From Dactylellina haptotyla (Eukaryota; Ascomycota; Orbiliomycetes; Orbiliales; Orbiliaceae), in the NCBI GenBank assembly GCA_031310005.1, contig CM062387.1, positions 1-64,000 on the forward strand: a DNA stretch of 64,000 nt. Direction: 5' to 3'. A program made the translations under genes and the position numbers. Of the stretch, positions 38,595 to 51,218 are shown piece after piece. Below the pieces are notes generated by a model, which saw nothing but the letters and a program-made list of their open reading frames with translations, searched no databases and had not been told where the DNA came from. Position 1 is the stretch's first letter, and the number at the start of each line of letters is the position of its first letter.

Positions 38595-39750
38595 TTATGG
38601 CTCATCTCGTTTAATTTCAACTAGATGCCGTCCACTAGGTCTAGTCACCGCCGAAAACTTTGGTAAGCTTAGATCGGGAAATATCTTTAGTACCTTAACA
38701 CCAAGATACTGTCCCCATGTTCCCTGAAGGTCTTTAAATGTAGAGTTTCTGTTCCAGCGTTCGCGGGCGGCAAAGCTTGGTGTTTCCCCATCGCCTTCCC
38801 CTGATATGGGTAAAGGTCTGACCTCTGCGTTCCAAGCAGGATCGAAGAAGAATGGGATGGAGAGCCGGTCTGATTTTGGCTGCGGAGTAAGAACGCGATG
38901 GAGTGGTGAAACGTAAAGTCCAAGAGTGAGGCGATCGAGGATATCTCCAACTATAGGTAGATTCAGTTTAGACTTTGAGGAAAAAAATAGAGAGGTGTAG
39001 GTTTGTTGCAGTGATATACTCACCATTGACAACGTAAGAATCTCGAATAAATGGAACATCAACCCATTCTTTCAAAGGCGATAGTACCTGGAGGCCCGTG
39101 GCGTTTTGGGAGAGTCTGGTCAAGAAACCAAAATCCGAATGTTCCCCAATGCCGTAGCTATCGACGCCGTGGCTTCCATAGTATTTGAATGAACGAAAGA
39201 GCTGGATAGGCTCGGGATCTAATAACCTTCTCTTTATATCTTTTCGATCAAGGCCTAGGCCGACACTTATGGCATCACTAATGGTTAATCCAAACTAGGT
39301 GACTTTGTCGATATACTCTAAGACCAAGTGTCGCATTTCTGGGAGTTCATCATCCGGAAACTGATTCTCACCAAAGGTGGGCATTCCTTTCAAAGGATGC
39401 TGGTCATTGGAGGCAAGCTCCGGGCCGCCGTAAAACCCTTCCTTTTGGTCGATATTGCCTTTAGTGCCTTCACCTCCCTATGGGATATATCTTTGCTACG
39501 CTCGGCCACTATCTTTCAAGTGCAGCGCCATCTTTCGAGGTAGTGGAAGAGAAAAGAATTTAGTTAATACATCTCTTGTTTGGTTTGCCAAGATTGGAGG
39601 TATGGTATTCGTTCCTGTCAAGATAAATACTCCCCATGTGCGGAACGCGGCGTGAATCTCCGCAATAGCGACAGCGCACTCACGAGAGCCCCATTCGGCG
39701 GAGCTGAAGAGTGGAGAACAGTCAATAACGTGAATGTTTTCGGACTTCAA
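38595..39750 (-). pseudogene. Fe(II)/2-oxoglutarate oxygenase pseudogene
   Basis: Exon 1 is about 39750-39024 and exon 2 is 38950-38595, with a 73-nt intron (38951-39023, GTGAGT...CTATAG) in matching phase; about 360 codons, the family's usual length. It has the isopenicillin-N-synthase-like N-terminal domain (HVIDCSPLFSS; AFRTWGVFILTG), the iron-binding H-x-D (GEHSDFGFL), the distal His (SPLHRV) and the Arg-x-Ser that binds 2-oxoglutarate (DRLSIPFF). Three in-frame TAG codons interrupt exon 1 (39496-39498, 39478-39480, 39295-39297), and the frame itself is never shifted. No in-frame ATG precedes the domain before an upstream TAA. All three stops fit RIP-type C-to-T or G-to-A changes. Former activity: oxidation of a small molecule, substrate unknown. 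Confidence 0.88.
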
Positions 39751-40608
39751 TTCAACCGCTTCCTTAAAAATTACATAAACGGTATGCGAAGTGCAGAGGC
39801 TAGTGAAAGCTTTTCCAACTTAAAGTCAAGGAGAATGTGTAACTGACTTGATTTTAACGTAGTTAGGGTAAATCGGGTTAGAATATATGTATATTGCAGA
39901 AATTCCTAAAATTGGTGAACCTCCCTTACCAGGTAAAGATGCCTGAAATCGGTTTGCTTTGTGTTGCGTCTGGTTTCGAGACCACTGAAACCCGAGCTGA
40001 GTTGTAGAAAACTGGATGTGTTGATAGCCTAACAAGTCTATTGACAGACTTAAAAAAAATCTTGACATAGCTGAACCTTGCTTTACGCTGCAATGTTCTG
40101 ACTTCTATTATTACATTTTCCATACCTAAATATCTATTACTTGAAATATCTTCGCTTAAACTTTTTACTATTGTATTCTAAGTCCTGCACTAGAATACAT
40201 TGTATATACAATAAGCAACCACGCAGCGTGTTAGTCGCATATATGTACATGTACATGTATACCTCGATAGCTACCGACAGCAGCGATAAAATCTAACAAG
40301 TATGGATAAGTAGAGCCAAATTTGCAAATAATAGCTCAACTGGATCCTATACAAACTTAAGTGAGAAGTAGCTAACTTGCAGTCAGTCCGACCGGGACCA
40401 CCGTACCCCAACGACGGTAGTTCGGGCGTCCATACAGCCCTCTGCTTCCTTGAACCCTCTCAATGAAACACACTTGGTGCGTGGATAGGAGTAATATTAC
40501 AGCTGATTTTTATGTAGTTTTGGTTGGAACTAGAATGCTAGTCCTGGTTCTTATAGTGGGGTTAGGCAGTATCCTCCTCCCTCATTCCGACCCGGTAGAG
40601 CTGGTTGC
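39751..40608. other. Intergenic, 860 bp
   Basis: Short frames only, without domains. A short palindromic ATGTACATGTACAT-like run lies near 40243-40259. This interval is upstream of the oxygenase pseudogene and downstream of the glycosyltransferase-like gene. Confidence 0.55.
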
Positions 40609-42091
40609 TCATAAACAGCAAGCGAAATGTGCACGGCCTGACGGTGGCATAAATAAGTGCGAGAACGATTGGGCCGTATCATCTACTATGAAGCTAGTTC
40701 CAGGGAAACGCCCGCGATCGCTTCTCATATTCGCGACAGTGTAGGAAAATGATGACCCTAGAGTACCTACGGATTTTAAAAAATTAGTAAACTCTATATG
40801 TCTCAAGCTTTAGGTTAGGCGTATCAACCTTCCAACTTATTAACAAATAAAATGAATGGAAGGATGCATAATACGAACCTAAGAAAAAATAGCTATTGAG
40901 CAGTATAGCGTAATCCAGTAAGCCTCTCTCATCGAATGAAAGCTTATCAACTTCGCCAAGTGACTCGGTATCATTTGCCAATGCTCCCCATTTATCGAGA
41001 ACTGTATATCCACGTAGTGCTGCAAGTTCTCTGAATCTTTCGATACCTTCCCTGTCACCACAGGCCACGTAGATCAGCGGGTTTGTGCTAGACCCATGTT
41101 GCTTTCTGAACCGCTCCGCTACCACATCAATGGAGTTTAGATTCTTCAATGCCTGCAGCTCAAGATCATCCCACCACTTTCCTACGGCATCGTGCTCCAC
41201 ACGGAGATGGACACCGATATATGAATTCTTCTGGAGGCCTTCCGTTTCTGATAGCCTCTGCACTAGCCGCCGATGAGATTCTATCGGTCGTATTAATAGG
41301 CTTATATCCGTCCAAGCGCGCCAATCTAGTCCGGTTGGATCATTCTCTGGATTGATAACCAGAAGGGTCCACTTGATTTCTAGAACAATAGGTGTGGTAG
41401 TTGAGTTGACGACAACTCCTTTCTGGCTAGACGTCTTGCTGACGTATTCACGAAAAGTCCTGGTGCTATCAAAATGACCTAAATACTCCTTGAACCCGGG
41501 CGATCCTTTTGGGTCAATGAAGATATTTTTTGCACCTGATATAACCGGCTCGTCGGATGGCAATATCCTCATCTGTGGACAAGCTCTACCTAAATGGGTC
41601 ATAATGTGCTCTTCGTCCCAGCTATGTCGAAACTGCCGTCTCCAGGCGCTGTCATTTGTGTGAAAATCATTCAATCTTGTAGAATCTCTCTCACTGCTGG
41701 ACGGTAGGATGAGATTGGCCCCCGTGTCTATCGCCATGCGAATGCAGTTTTTGATCTCGTTGACTTGGTTGAAGAGCCCTGCAGAAATACCCGTGCAATT
41801 CAAGTAAAGGTTCGGCTGCCATGTTGTCGCTTCGCATAATTCTGCGACGTTAGGCGTAAGAATAGTATTTGATGATTGATTCGAATTGGTGAAAAGCTCT
41901 TGGTAGTATCGGTCTCTCCAGGCAGAACCTTCTGTTACGCCTTGTTCTTTGGTAGGGACGGATAGTACAGTCGGTAAAGGCAAGGCGCCGCGTAAGGATG
42001 CACCACCTAGAAACAGGAAGGTACCTAGTAGCCCTAAAAGAGTTATGGCGCCGAATATCGAGACCCGTATTGTCGCTGGGTGTCGTTTCAT
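40609..42091 (-). CDS. Type II membrane O-fucosyltransferase-like protein
   Basis: Exon 1 is 42091-40879 and exon 2 is 40766-40609, joined across a 112-nt intron (40767-40878, GTTCGT...TTACTAAT...CCGTAG) in phase; 456 residues, intact. ATG 42091 is chosen because the frame's upstream extension begins at TTG. A short basic N-terminus and one hydrophobic helix (about residues 9-31) give a type II Golgi-membrane topology. The lumenal part has an early CTGISAGLFNQVNEIKN segment, a GVHLRVEHDA segment and, after the splice, GSSFSYTVANMRSDRG. These resemble fungal proteins of the GDP-fucose protein O-fucosyltransferase-like superfamily, whose donor-binding region contains an H-x-R. Donor and acceptor are unknown, and assignment is by motif memory only. 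Confidence 0.78.
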
Positions 42092-44204
42092 TGTTGTAAA
42101 GCCGAGCAAGGACTTGTGTGCTCAAGCCCGAACTTAAAGTCAGGAAAGAAATACTGGAAAGATGGCGACACGAGAACGAGGCATTGATACAGGTCTTAAG
42201 GCGATATAATAAAGGGGAGTTTGGGGGGCGTTCACCCCTTTAAACCAACTTTTAGACAAACAGCAACATCGTATATCGTCTTTCTAACTTACCCTACATT
42301 TCCACCACCGTTAGCCTTGGCTTTGGCTCATTTTACCTTACGGGTTTGTGCTGTGGGTCCGAAGCTTAGTCGGGAAATTTGTGGGCCCTTGGCACGCCTT
42401 CAGTCTCACAGAAAGGCTTATACCGCAATTAACGATTGGCCGCGGTGCTTCCGTCCCACCTTCCCGAACTATTAATTGCCTCCCACCCTTACTCTTGTTC
42501 AACCTGTCGCCAAAAAGAAAATATCGTCAAGGAACGTGGTTTTTTGAGAATTAGTAGCATTCTAAACAGTAAATAGATGGATCTCGGGTACTAATTTGAT
42601 GGAAAATGCTGTATACTGCCAATATTTTTATCCAAGCTTTAATCTTTCGGATATTTTATCTCGGGGAATGACCCCAAAATGCATTGAGAATACCAGAATA
42701 ACCAAACCGAAAACCAGGATCGTTGGCATATCGCCCTTGAATAATAATTTGGTTAGTTTGAAAGACTAGCTACCGATTGAACGTCTGGGCCCCTGCGGAA
42801 TTGTCCTTCGTAAACCCATATAGGTTGGTATCACAAACGACCATGCGGTGAAATAAGTCCGCATCGGAACGCTAGCTTTCGCGGGTAACTGATGCGAAAC
42901 TTTGCAACCCAAAATTTCGTTTGGCAGAGGAGCTGAATAACGCCGCATCAAAATCTCTAATCAAGTATATTAGCTTGCGTGGCCCGCACCTATACCGCGC
43001 GTCGCCGAGGAAGAGAATTGAAAATTCTGCGGCTATCTGCACCATCACCCGGGAGCTCGAGCGATCTGTCAATCGTAAAGATATGTAGTAGAGTCGATCG
43101 CTAGAGAGTACTTCGCTCTTGAACGACGGGTTTATGAGATACAAAATCAGTCTTATGCAGCTACTTGGCCCTCGGCTAGACTATGCGTTGCGATATTCTA
43201 TGCATATTTTGAACCCATGATTGTACCTACAAATCCTCTTTTTTCCCTAACGAACAATTCTGCAGCGAAATTCTGTTTAAAGAGTCCTCCGCCAAGTTTG
43301 CTGTTATCTGACCAATATCTTTGAAAAGAGTGTGTAACAGTCGCGGTGCTTGTTCCGAATCTACGAGCTCCACTGTGGGGTAAATTATTTCCTCATCCCG
43401 TTCACTAAGTTAGGATCATTCGCTTCTGAGACTGTTCAAACGGCATAATGTAATGTATTGTAAAGAAAAAAACCATTCTGCTCCAGAAATCCCAGTCTCG
43501 AACCCAAACCAAAACACAATAGCAGAAATCTTTCTAAAATAAATTAGTTACATGTGTCCACAGCGCTTGGTTCGCCTAAATGATTATGTCGCTCTATCTC
43601 AAGGGAAGGTGAGAAACAACGTTTTCGTTAACTTTGAGATCGAGGCTGGACAAGGGCATTGCAGATACATATTTTACGGCTGTTATCAAAACGAGAAGTC
43701 AGTCATGTGGTCCATTGATTTTGTATACCGGATGTCAGATCTACTCTTCCATATCAGTCAATATTTACCGCTCACATCTTGAGAGCGTAACCCCCCTTCA
43801 CCTCTAGCCTTATTTTTATTTTATTATAATGATTAGTATGATAGATAGATAGGCAATTAAAAAACACTTCGATAAGATTACTAGTTTCCATCAAGAAGAA
43901 AGCTTTCTAAGAACGAAAACCCAACACACCGACAGCAACCCCTAAAGCCAGCCTTTCAATAGTATGAGATTATATGATAGGACTGCATAAGCTGCTCAAA
44001 CCCTTAGATTAAAAGAGCTAAGTGTGCTTAGAGGAAGTATCGCGCGAACATTATTCTATATAGAACAATATGAGCGCAAAACGGCATGAAAGGACAACAA
44101 AGCAAATGAAGAAAAATAAGACGGACAGACTGTAGGTAAACATTCCAGGCAGCAATTGCGCAACCTAACTAAATAGAATACATATGTAGACAATCATTAT
44201 AATC
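42092..44204. other. 2.1-kb stretch with no supported gene
   Basis: Frames overlap on both strands between 42,766 and 43,144. The + strand one (42876-43085, 70 codons) has ordinary-looking composition, but neither strand shows a domain. A 76-codon frame with a true ATG at 43552-43782 also lacks support. The left end is the promoter of the glycosyltransferase-like gene. Confidence 0.5.
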
Positions 44205-45491
44205 TTAGAATAAGAGAGCTTTGACTATAATTGGTCCAACACCCCCGATACTAGCAAAATTAAAGCCAGCTTGGCCAATATTCAAGGAGTAACCATTGCT
44301 ATAAGTTCCTAGGCTTATGTAGGGAGGTGGTGCACCAGAACATGAAATCTCCCAAGCAGCGTTCAACAAACATGAGATTGGATACGCGCCAGAGAATGCA
44401 CTAGGGAATATGTATAGATAACTGGAGGTCCAAGCGGTATTATACCAACCTGCATAAATGCCCCAGCCCTCATTATAGGTGACTAAAAGACCATCACCCC
44501 TGATCAGAAATTTCGTAGCATCTTCACGTACCGTAGTGAACTTCAAGAGTAATGGGTTGCCACCACCACCGATGGTATCATGTTGACCTTGAATGTATTT
44601 CCCACCAGCTCCCGGTACTCCGCCATCCGCCACTTGTAGGATGAATGCGTATGCGGTCTGAGTGGCGATTACTACAGTTTCGGTCTTTGTTGCAACCGTC
44701 GTCGTGAGCGTGACTTCACCATCGGTTATAGTTGTGGGCACCGTTTTGAGATCGGTTGATGTTTCCGTAGTCGATATTGTTATTGTTGTCGTGAGAATGG
44801 TGACTGGGGCGGGAAGAGTCATAGTTGTCCGTGGTATACCGAGACAAGAACAAGCGCTAGAGTATCTGGCCATACCACTACAAGGAGACGCGTATAGTGG
44901 TATTCTCGTAGGGTTCACAGTCACCTGACGCTTGACCTTGCTAAGAGGCACAGGAGGTAACAGACGATTGGCATTTTCAGAAGATACAGCGCGCTTGACC
45001 TTAATTAGAGGCACTTGGCCTGGCGGTTTGGAGGTAACAGTTGTCGTGATGCTTCGCTGCGTTGTCAATGTGACTGATGAAATAATAGTCAATGTTTGGT
45101 GATCGGTGTTAGTTGCGGTCAAAGACAGGGTGCTTGTGCTAGTATAGTATGAAATCGCCGTAACGGTTGATGTCCTATACAATAGTCAAAGAGATTGTTC
45201 TAGTTTATAATCCAATTAAATCTACGAAAGTAAGCTAGACTCACGAGGTTGCAGGTGTAATCGTAGCGCGAAAGAACGAGGAGCAATCCTGAGTTCCGGG
45301 ACGCGGTGAATAAGTTCCTCGCACCGCTATCAAATTCAAATCTGCCTTAGTATGTTGCTCATCCTTGGGCTGCAACACAGGTGTGCGAAAAAATAGATTA
45401 TAATATTACCTCGAAGACAATTATCGGCGAGACAGCCCGCTTGTACGGCATATGGGGCTGCCAAACAGAGCAAAGCTAACGGGTATCGCAT
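44205..45491 (-). CDS. Thr-rich secreted surface protein with Kex2-type sites
   Basis: Three exons: 45491-45410, 45326-45245 and 45174-44205. Introns are 83 nt (45327-45409) and 70 nt (45175-45244); phases agree, giving 377 residues. A signal peptide (MRYPLALLCLAAPYAVQA) is followed by a CLADNCLRAVRGT segment and a DCSSFF segment, a pairing I recall from other fungal Thr-rich surface proteins. Next come Thr-rich tracts, two dibasic sites (KVKRAVSS, KVKRQVTV) suited to Kex2 cleavage, a 4-Cys stretch, a second Thr tract with TTITDGE, and a Gly/Tyr-rich C-terminal region of about 140 residues that looks globular. Wall or extracellular location is likely; function unknown. The first acceptor was chosen because it completes the NCLRAV motif. 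Confidence 0.82.
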
Positions 45492-47152
45492 TGCTATTTA
45501 AGATCGGACTCTAGTTAATATAAATAACAAATACTTCCCTATAGCGTTTTGACGTCCTCGCGAGTTCAATAGATGATTTTCTAAGTTCAAATACACCTTG
45601 GGGTTCCTGCGATTTTAATAGAAAATTCGCTTTATGAAACAGGCAGTCGCAAATAGCAATAATATTCGTTAACTAAAATTTCAGCTTCTTTTTTGTTGGT
45701 GGCTTGCAGGAAAATCTAACCACATCTTAATTGGATCTCGGTTCCACCAAAAAGCCAGTAAGTCAGCCCTATGCACAGGGACATAGATTCCCCAGATTTC
45801 AACTCTAGGACAATCTAGGCGCACTTGCAACCTTATTCTGAAGTGAGGGTGTGTTGACAACTCCCGTTTCGCCGCGGAGGCACAATCAACAATTTGATTA
45901 CACTAGTACGAAGTGTCAGTGCCGCCGACTACTAACTGTCTGTCCGTAGACTACAGGCACAATTTCCGTGAAACTGGATTCTCATCCTAGGAAATAAGGA
46001 TGTTTTCTATAGCTCTTTTCCCGAAGGCTGGGCATTCTTTTTTGGAGGATTATACCTCAAATCGGCTCTCAGGAATTTACTGTGAGTTGAAACCAAAGCT
46101 GTCACCAGACACCCTGTTCACAAATGCGCTACAAGCCGCACTTGAGCCTTTCACCTTTTACATAAGTAGACTTCAAAATCTCCTGAAATGGGAGGGGAAA
46201 GAAAAGGAAAGCCGAGTACACAATTATAAACTTCGATTGTACTATAATGCCTATCTGTTGAATTAAAAATGCTGCAAATCCGTTCTCTAGTTGCATCAGT
46301 CAAACAGCCCTCACATTAAAAATATATTCTCGGAACTCATCAGTCTGCGTAATAGTATAAACCGGAATGACAAAACTTCAACCCAAGCCGAAACTTGATT
46401 TATTATCTGAAGGGAGTCTATATTCCATAGGTCTCATGTTATGAAGGGGCTACTCCCGAGGCAAATCTATAATTTTGAGTACTATTTTTTCTCTCTTTAT
46501 TGAAACAGAATTTCACTAACTGAGGGGAAATGATTAGCGTCCTCGGATAAGATGACCTCGTTTTGGCGCTTCTAACCCAAGATGGTGTTATTAACGGAAG
46601 ATACCGTTGGCCCTCACTATCTAACTGTTTTGATATCCGTACTCTAAAGCCCTATCCCTCTTCCGGCATGCTGGAACATTCCGTTCCCAACGGTCGCGTC
46701 GTAGAAGAGACCCAAAACACCGGAAAGAGAGGCCGAGAACACCCTAAAGGCCCAGCGCTTGGAGAGAGTGTAATTGATTTTCTGCATAATCTTCAAATCG
46801 ATGATCTAAATCTGGAGCATTGAAGTTAACCCTCAAAGACATAGGCTATTATTTTGCATACTATCGTCTCTAACAAGCGCTCTCGTCTAGCTTGTAACCA
46901 CCATTCGTCCAGTTTCTCGATTTTGAGGTATTGACGGCTTCTCCAAGTTAAGTACAGGTTTTGACAATAAATATAAATATGGTTCTATACAATCACTGTT
47001 ATAAGCTCTTTATAAAATTGATGTTCGAGCCTGGTAAAAGTTCAACTAGATATATTAGAATGCAACAATTGGTATAATCAATATATCTCCTCACTGGTTA
47101 AAAGAAAAATAAAATAGAAAGATACCGGTTAAGAATTTGTAGGCATGAAAGA
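45492..47152. other. 1.7-kb stretch with no supported gene
   Basis: Two + strand frames of about 87 codons (46000-46266 and 46563-46823) have no domain, and the second starts at TTG. The left 100 bp is the promoter of the surface-protein gene. Nothing else seen. Confidence 0.5.
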
Positions 47153-47491
47153 TTAGGTGGTAGGTGTAGTTGGTGTAAGTATAGTGCTTGTGCCAGACGG
47201 ATCGGACCCCGTCAACGTTGGTTCTACATCGCAAGGTAAGGCCGCTAGCTTTCGTATTTTTTCCCAAATGATACCGTCATATTTACAGCCGCGAAGGCTT
47301 GGGAAAAGTGGATGTGCTCGGTCGGTTGGTATGCCGATTTTCTTAGCCCATTCGTTAATCGCAAATATGACGGTCATCATTTCCGCTTCCTTTGTTCCAA
47401 CCGGAAGTGGCGGTGCACTCTGAGGGGCTGGCATCGCGTTCAATGTTCCAACAGTCGTCGCAGCCAGTAGAATCAAGCTTGTAAACCGCAT
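47153..47491 (-). CDS. Small secreted protein, 112 residues
   Basis: Single-exon frame with a true ATG. A signal peptide spans about residues 1-19 (MRFTSLILLAATTVGTLNA), followed by a Pro/Ala-rich segment, a helical-looking middle (residues 35-82) and a Thr/Pro/Ser-rich tail. There are only two cysteines (69 and 87), which could form one disulfide. Members of such lineage-specific small secreted families are often effectors or wall components. No family is recognised, so the call rests on the signal peptide and composition. Confidence 0.65.
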   Translation of the reverse strand: MRFTSLILLAATTVGTLNAMPAPQSAPPLPVGTKEAEMMTVIFAINEWAKKIGIPTDRAHPLFPSLRGCKYDGIIWEKIRKLAALPCDVEPTLTGSDPSGTSTILTPTTPTT

Positions 47492-50400
47492 TTTGGTGTT
47501 TGTTATATGCGAATGGTTCTGGAAGGATATATTGTCGAATTACAAATATTTGAGAAGGTACTCGAAGAAAAGTCTGTATATGCCAGGCAGTCTTGAATTT
47601 ATAGCCAAAAAGGTTGAATTGGATTACCCGTAGATACAACGCAGGTGAGAAGAGATGTAAGGTGTGGTTCTGAGAGGATGACATTTGGAGTTTCTCTGCA
47701 AATCCAGCGATACCATGGAGTCAGCGACAGCCTATATAACTACTTCCCTAAATCGATTGATATAAAGCACCTCGGATATGGTACAGAACCTTAGCGCGAA
47801 ATTGGACACCAGACACTCTATTTCTCCAACCAACCCCGGCTATGTACATGATCCTTAAATTTGCTACAATATCTCCAGCTCAGCCTAGACTCTTTAAGAA
47901 AAATGCATTGCTTAATTAGTATTTACTTGAAATTGGGTTGGATAGAGTCACTTATTAGTTGTTTATCAGACATTTTCAAACTTACTTCCCTGGCTTCAGA
48001 CGTTTGAACTAACTGTGGCGGGAATGTTAATTTAGATATCAGACGTAAAGATTGGCAGGACTAATGTGTGCTCACATGTTAAGTTGTCTTATTGCCTATA
48101 ACCTAGCTCAGATTCTGGGTATTACCTTGTCGTGTTGTCTCGCAAGACAGGTGCTGTCATAGGCTTGCGAAGAAGTGGGGGCTTGTTGTGCTAGAAGGTG
48201 AAAAAGTGCCAAGGCAATAACCAACCGCAACGATTAACACATACACCTACTAAGTTGCTGAAGATAAAGTCCAGAGTAGGGAAGTCTTATAAGATGATGA
48301 ATGGGAAGAATATCTCTTTAGTGATCATTCTGTTATACCTGAGCTCATTACATATGAAATTTGCAATGCGTCCTACTTTCCTATGGACGTCTACATATTT
48401 CCTTAATTCTCTGGTGAGAGGATATGGCTCAGCATTGATGTAGGAGTCTCAATAGCAGCTTGAAAAGCGTAGTATAGGATACTCGGCTTTCTTCAGGAGA
48501 ATATTACAAGATACCCTGTGTTTAACGCATATTTTACTGCCGAGAGTAGAGAACTGCGGTAGGATAGACAGACTTAAAGCTAAATAGAAGACTGGTTGGA
48601 TTAATCCTTATTAAGTTTAGTTCACAATGATTTAGTTCGCAATGAGAAAAATCTTTGTTTCAGTGCCTCAATCGCAACCTACTCGGTAACTTATATCCCG
48701 GTAATCTATCAAACTTTAATCTCGCTATCCTAGCGTTCATCTCTTGTGTCTTTGGTACATCTTAGTAATATGATGTTTCATTGCTGACTCTCTGAAACGA
48801 CGAGATCTATAAGTACTATCAATAATATGTTACCAATTCAAGGCTGGCTGATCTGAAGTGTCGATCAGAGACCAAGGCTAGGTAGGTATTCATCTTGTTC
48901 ATTGTAAAAAACGTACAAAGAAGAAGTTGTTTGATGCTGCGTGAAAACTATTATGGGTAGGGCACATTCGACAACAGCAATGAGGAAGCATACGTACAAG
49001 AAATACTTGTTTTGTTAACCGATCCTGCCAGCGAAGCTCGACACAACACATGATGATGCAACCATGTTTTGAAAAACCTCGCGTGCGAAAGTTTGCACAA
49101 GTTCGGAGATTCTGGCTGGTTAACTCTCGCTCGCCAGGTCAGCATGTATGTAATTTATCCACCTCCCAAATTCCGCCTTATATTCTCCATTTTAGTCCCG
49201 ATTATAAATCGAATAGACCCACGCGGCCTAGTTACTGTGCGCGAAAATTCTTACTATAGTACCGACAAGGGATCCATGTTATATACCTTTCTTTGCAACT
49301 GCCAAATCTAACTAACTAGATCATACATCTACAATATCGTTATTTCCACCATTAATGGCGCAGCTGTCTCGCCGTTTCCAGACATTGTCACTCCAGACAT
49401 TTAGATATACGTGATATATTCTTTACGTTCCAGAAGTAAATCTAGAAGCTCAACCCTAATTCAAAGATCCAACGCAACAGTCCTACCATATTGCCTCCCG
49501 AATAGATACATCCCAAGAACCCACAGGACCCCCAGACATCAGATATTTTTTTCTCCTACAGTGAAACCCTTTCAAATTTATATTTCTAATACTATTAATT
49601 ATGAAATACCTCCCTGCACTTCAATTACCTTTGAGTTACGACTATCAGTTCTATTTGAAGTAGTTTAATATTTCAGAAACAGATTCTTTTTGCCAGTCCT
49701 GCACAAGACTGTACTTCTGCAACCATATAATAATTGTTATATGTCCATGCGTACTATTGCTGAGGCTTCGTGACGGCTCAGTAGGCTAACAAGCTAGTTA
49801 GTCATTTCCTTAGACTTTAGCGTGGCAGCTCTCATTCGAATTCCCAACTGGGTGCTGGATACTGTGATGCCGGGTGGCAAGGGTAAGTTATAACACTACT
49901 TGAAATTAGCACCAGTTAAAGACCTGAAGCTTTGAGATTGATCTTGTGTTGACTGCTCAGCGTTGCAGCTCGCAGCTATATAGGCTTAAAAGCATCATTC
50001 TCCCGGTAACCTCTTTCAATGGATCAGGCTTAGGATAATAAGCAATTCATACGTAGCAAGCATCCGCAGAGAGGATGGGTTTGCCTCTAGCCCATACCTC
50101 AATCATAATTTGAATCATCTGTATAACTAACTATACAGTAGCGAGCGAAGACACTCCTAAACCTAGAAGTTGTTTCCAGCAGTCCTGCTTCGCAGGCTCA
50201 GGATGGCATCTGGTTTACGAGACAAGTTAGAAGGCTTGTTGACACTTATAACATATCTCTGCATGGAGGAAACTAGAAGGCCCAAATTAACGAATTCATC
50301 TTTGAAATATTAATATATTGTAGAGCATTTGTAACAAGACTCCTACCAGTAGAGAATGGTTCATTTACCAAATAAGGAGGCTACTGTCCAACTTAAACTA

Positions 50401-51218
50401 GGTAGAAGGCACATACGATTAGTGAAAGCTGGAAGCTCAGACTCTTTTCGCAAATTCGGATTGCAGGACCATGGTAGCCCTAAGCCTTATATTGCACAGA
50501 TGTACTAACGACGAAGCTAGCCTTTTCTTCATTTCTATCAAAGCTTTTGCCGGGCCGAAAATGGTATCTATCCCGCCAGTAATTATTCCTATCTCTGTCA
50601 ATTATGGTGCTGGCTTCGTGTATTTATCACGGTATTAGTCAATTGTGTGGTCTTATCTTGGTCGTGGCACTTGATGTAGGGCATATATCACCTGAGAACG
50701 CTGAACCGCAAGTTCGGTGTCAATGATACTAGTTGCAAGCGATACCCCGTAATCCTTGGGGGGGTATAGAGCCGCAAGTTATGACAAAGAATTGCCCAAA
50801 ACGAGAATATTATTAAAGCCTTTTACCCCTGTGAATGACAATTTGATCCCTGCAAACTGGTATGGATCCTGACAACCCTCTACTTGGTTTCTTACGCAGG
50901 CCTTTTTTAATTATGTTACAGGTAAACGTTGCGGGCCGCCTTTCCTCCAGTCGCTACCATCCAAGTATAACTCTGCGCGAATATGCTACGTGCAGACAGC
51001 AGTTCGTATCTCTTCGGCAATTGTGGGTGGGACTTGAGAAGCCTTTTGATTATACTTCTAGCAGAAAAATCAAAATCAAGCGTTTCTCAGAAATAGGCTA
51101 ATTATTTAGTGTCGTGTCAGTCTGTGTATAAAAGGGCAGTTGAGTTCCAAGACTCCAGCTATTGACAAGATCAGATCAAAAACTTGGATTACGCCTCGGC
51201 GCCTCTTCTTCAATCAGA
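47492..51218. other. 3.7-kb gene-poor stretch
   Basis: No frame has a domain, signal peptide or convincing splice partner. Frames at 48198-48443 (GTG start), 49050-49311, 49411-49668 and 50862-51101 were examined and not accepted. Composition is ordinary and not RIP-like. This is the longest empty interval of the gene-bearing part. Confidence 0.5.
51127..51133 (+). promoter_or_regulatory. Candidate TATA box of the CBM1 gene
   Basis: TATAAAA 86 bp before the ATG at 51219, in a GTGTATAAAAGGGC context. Confidence 0.55.

Noticed and set aside
42876-43088. 70-codon + strand stretch with ordinary composition, opposite a 90-codon minus frame
   Set aside because: No domain on either strand and stops at both ends; a decayed gene is possible but not supportable.
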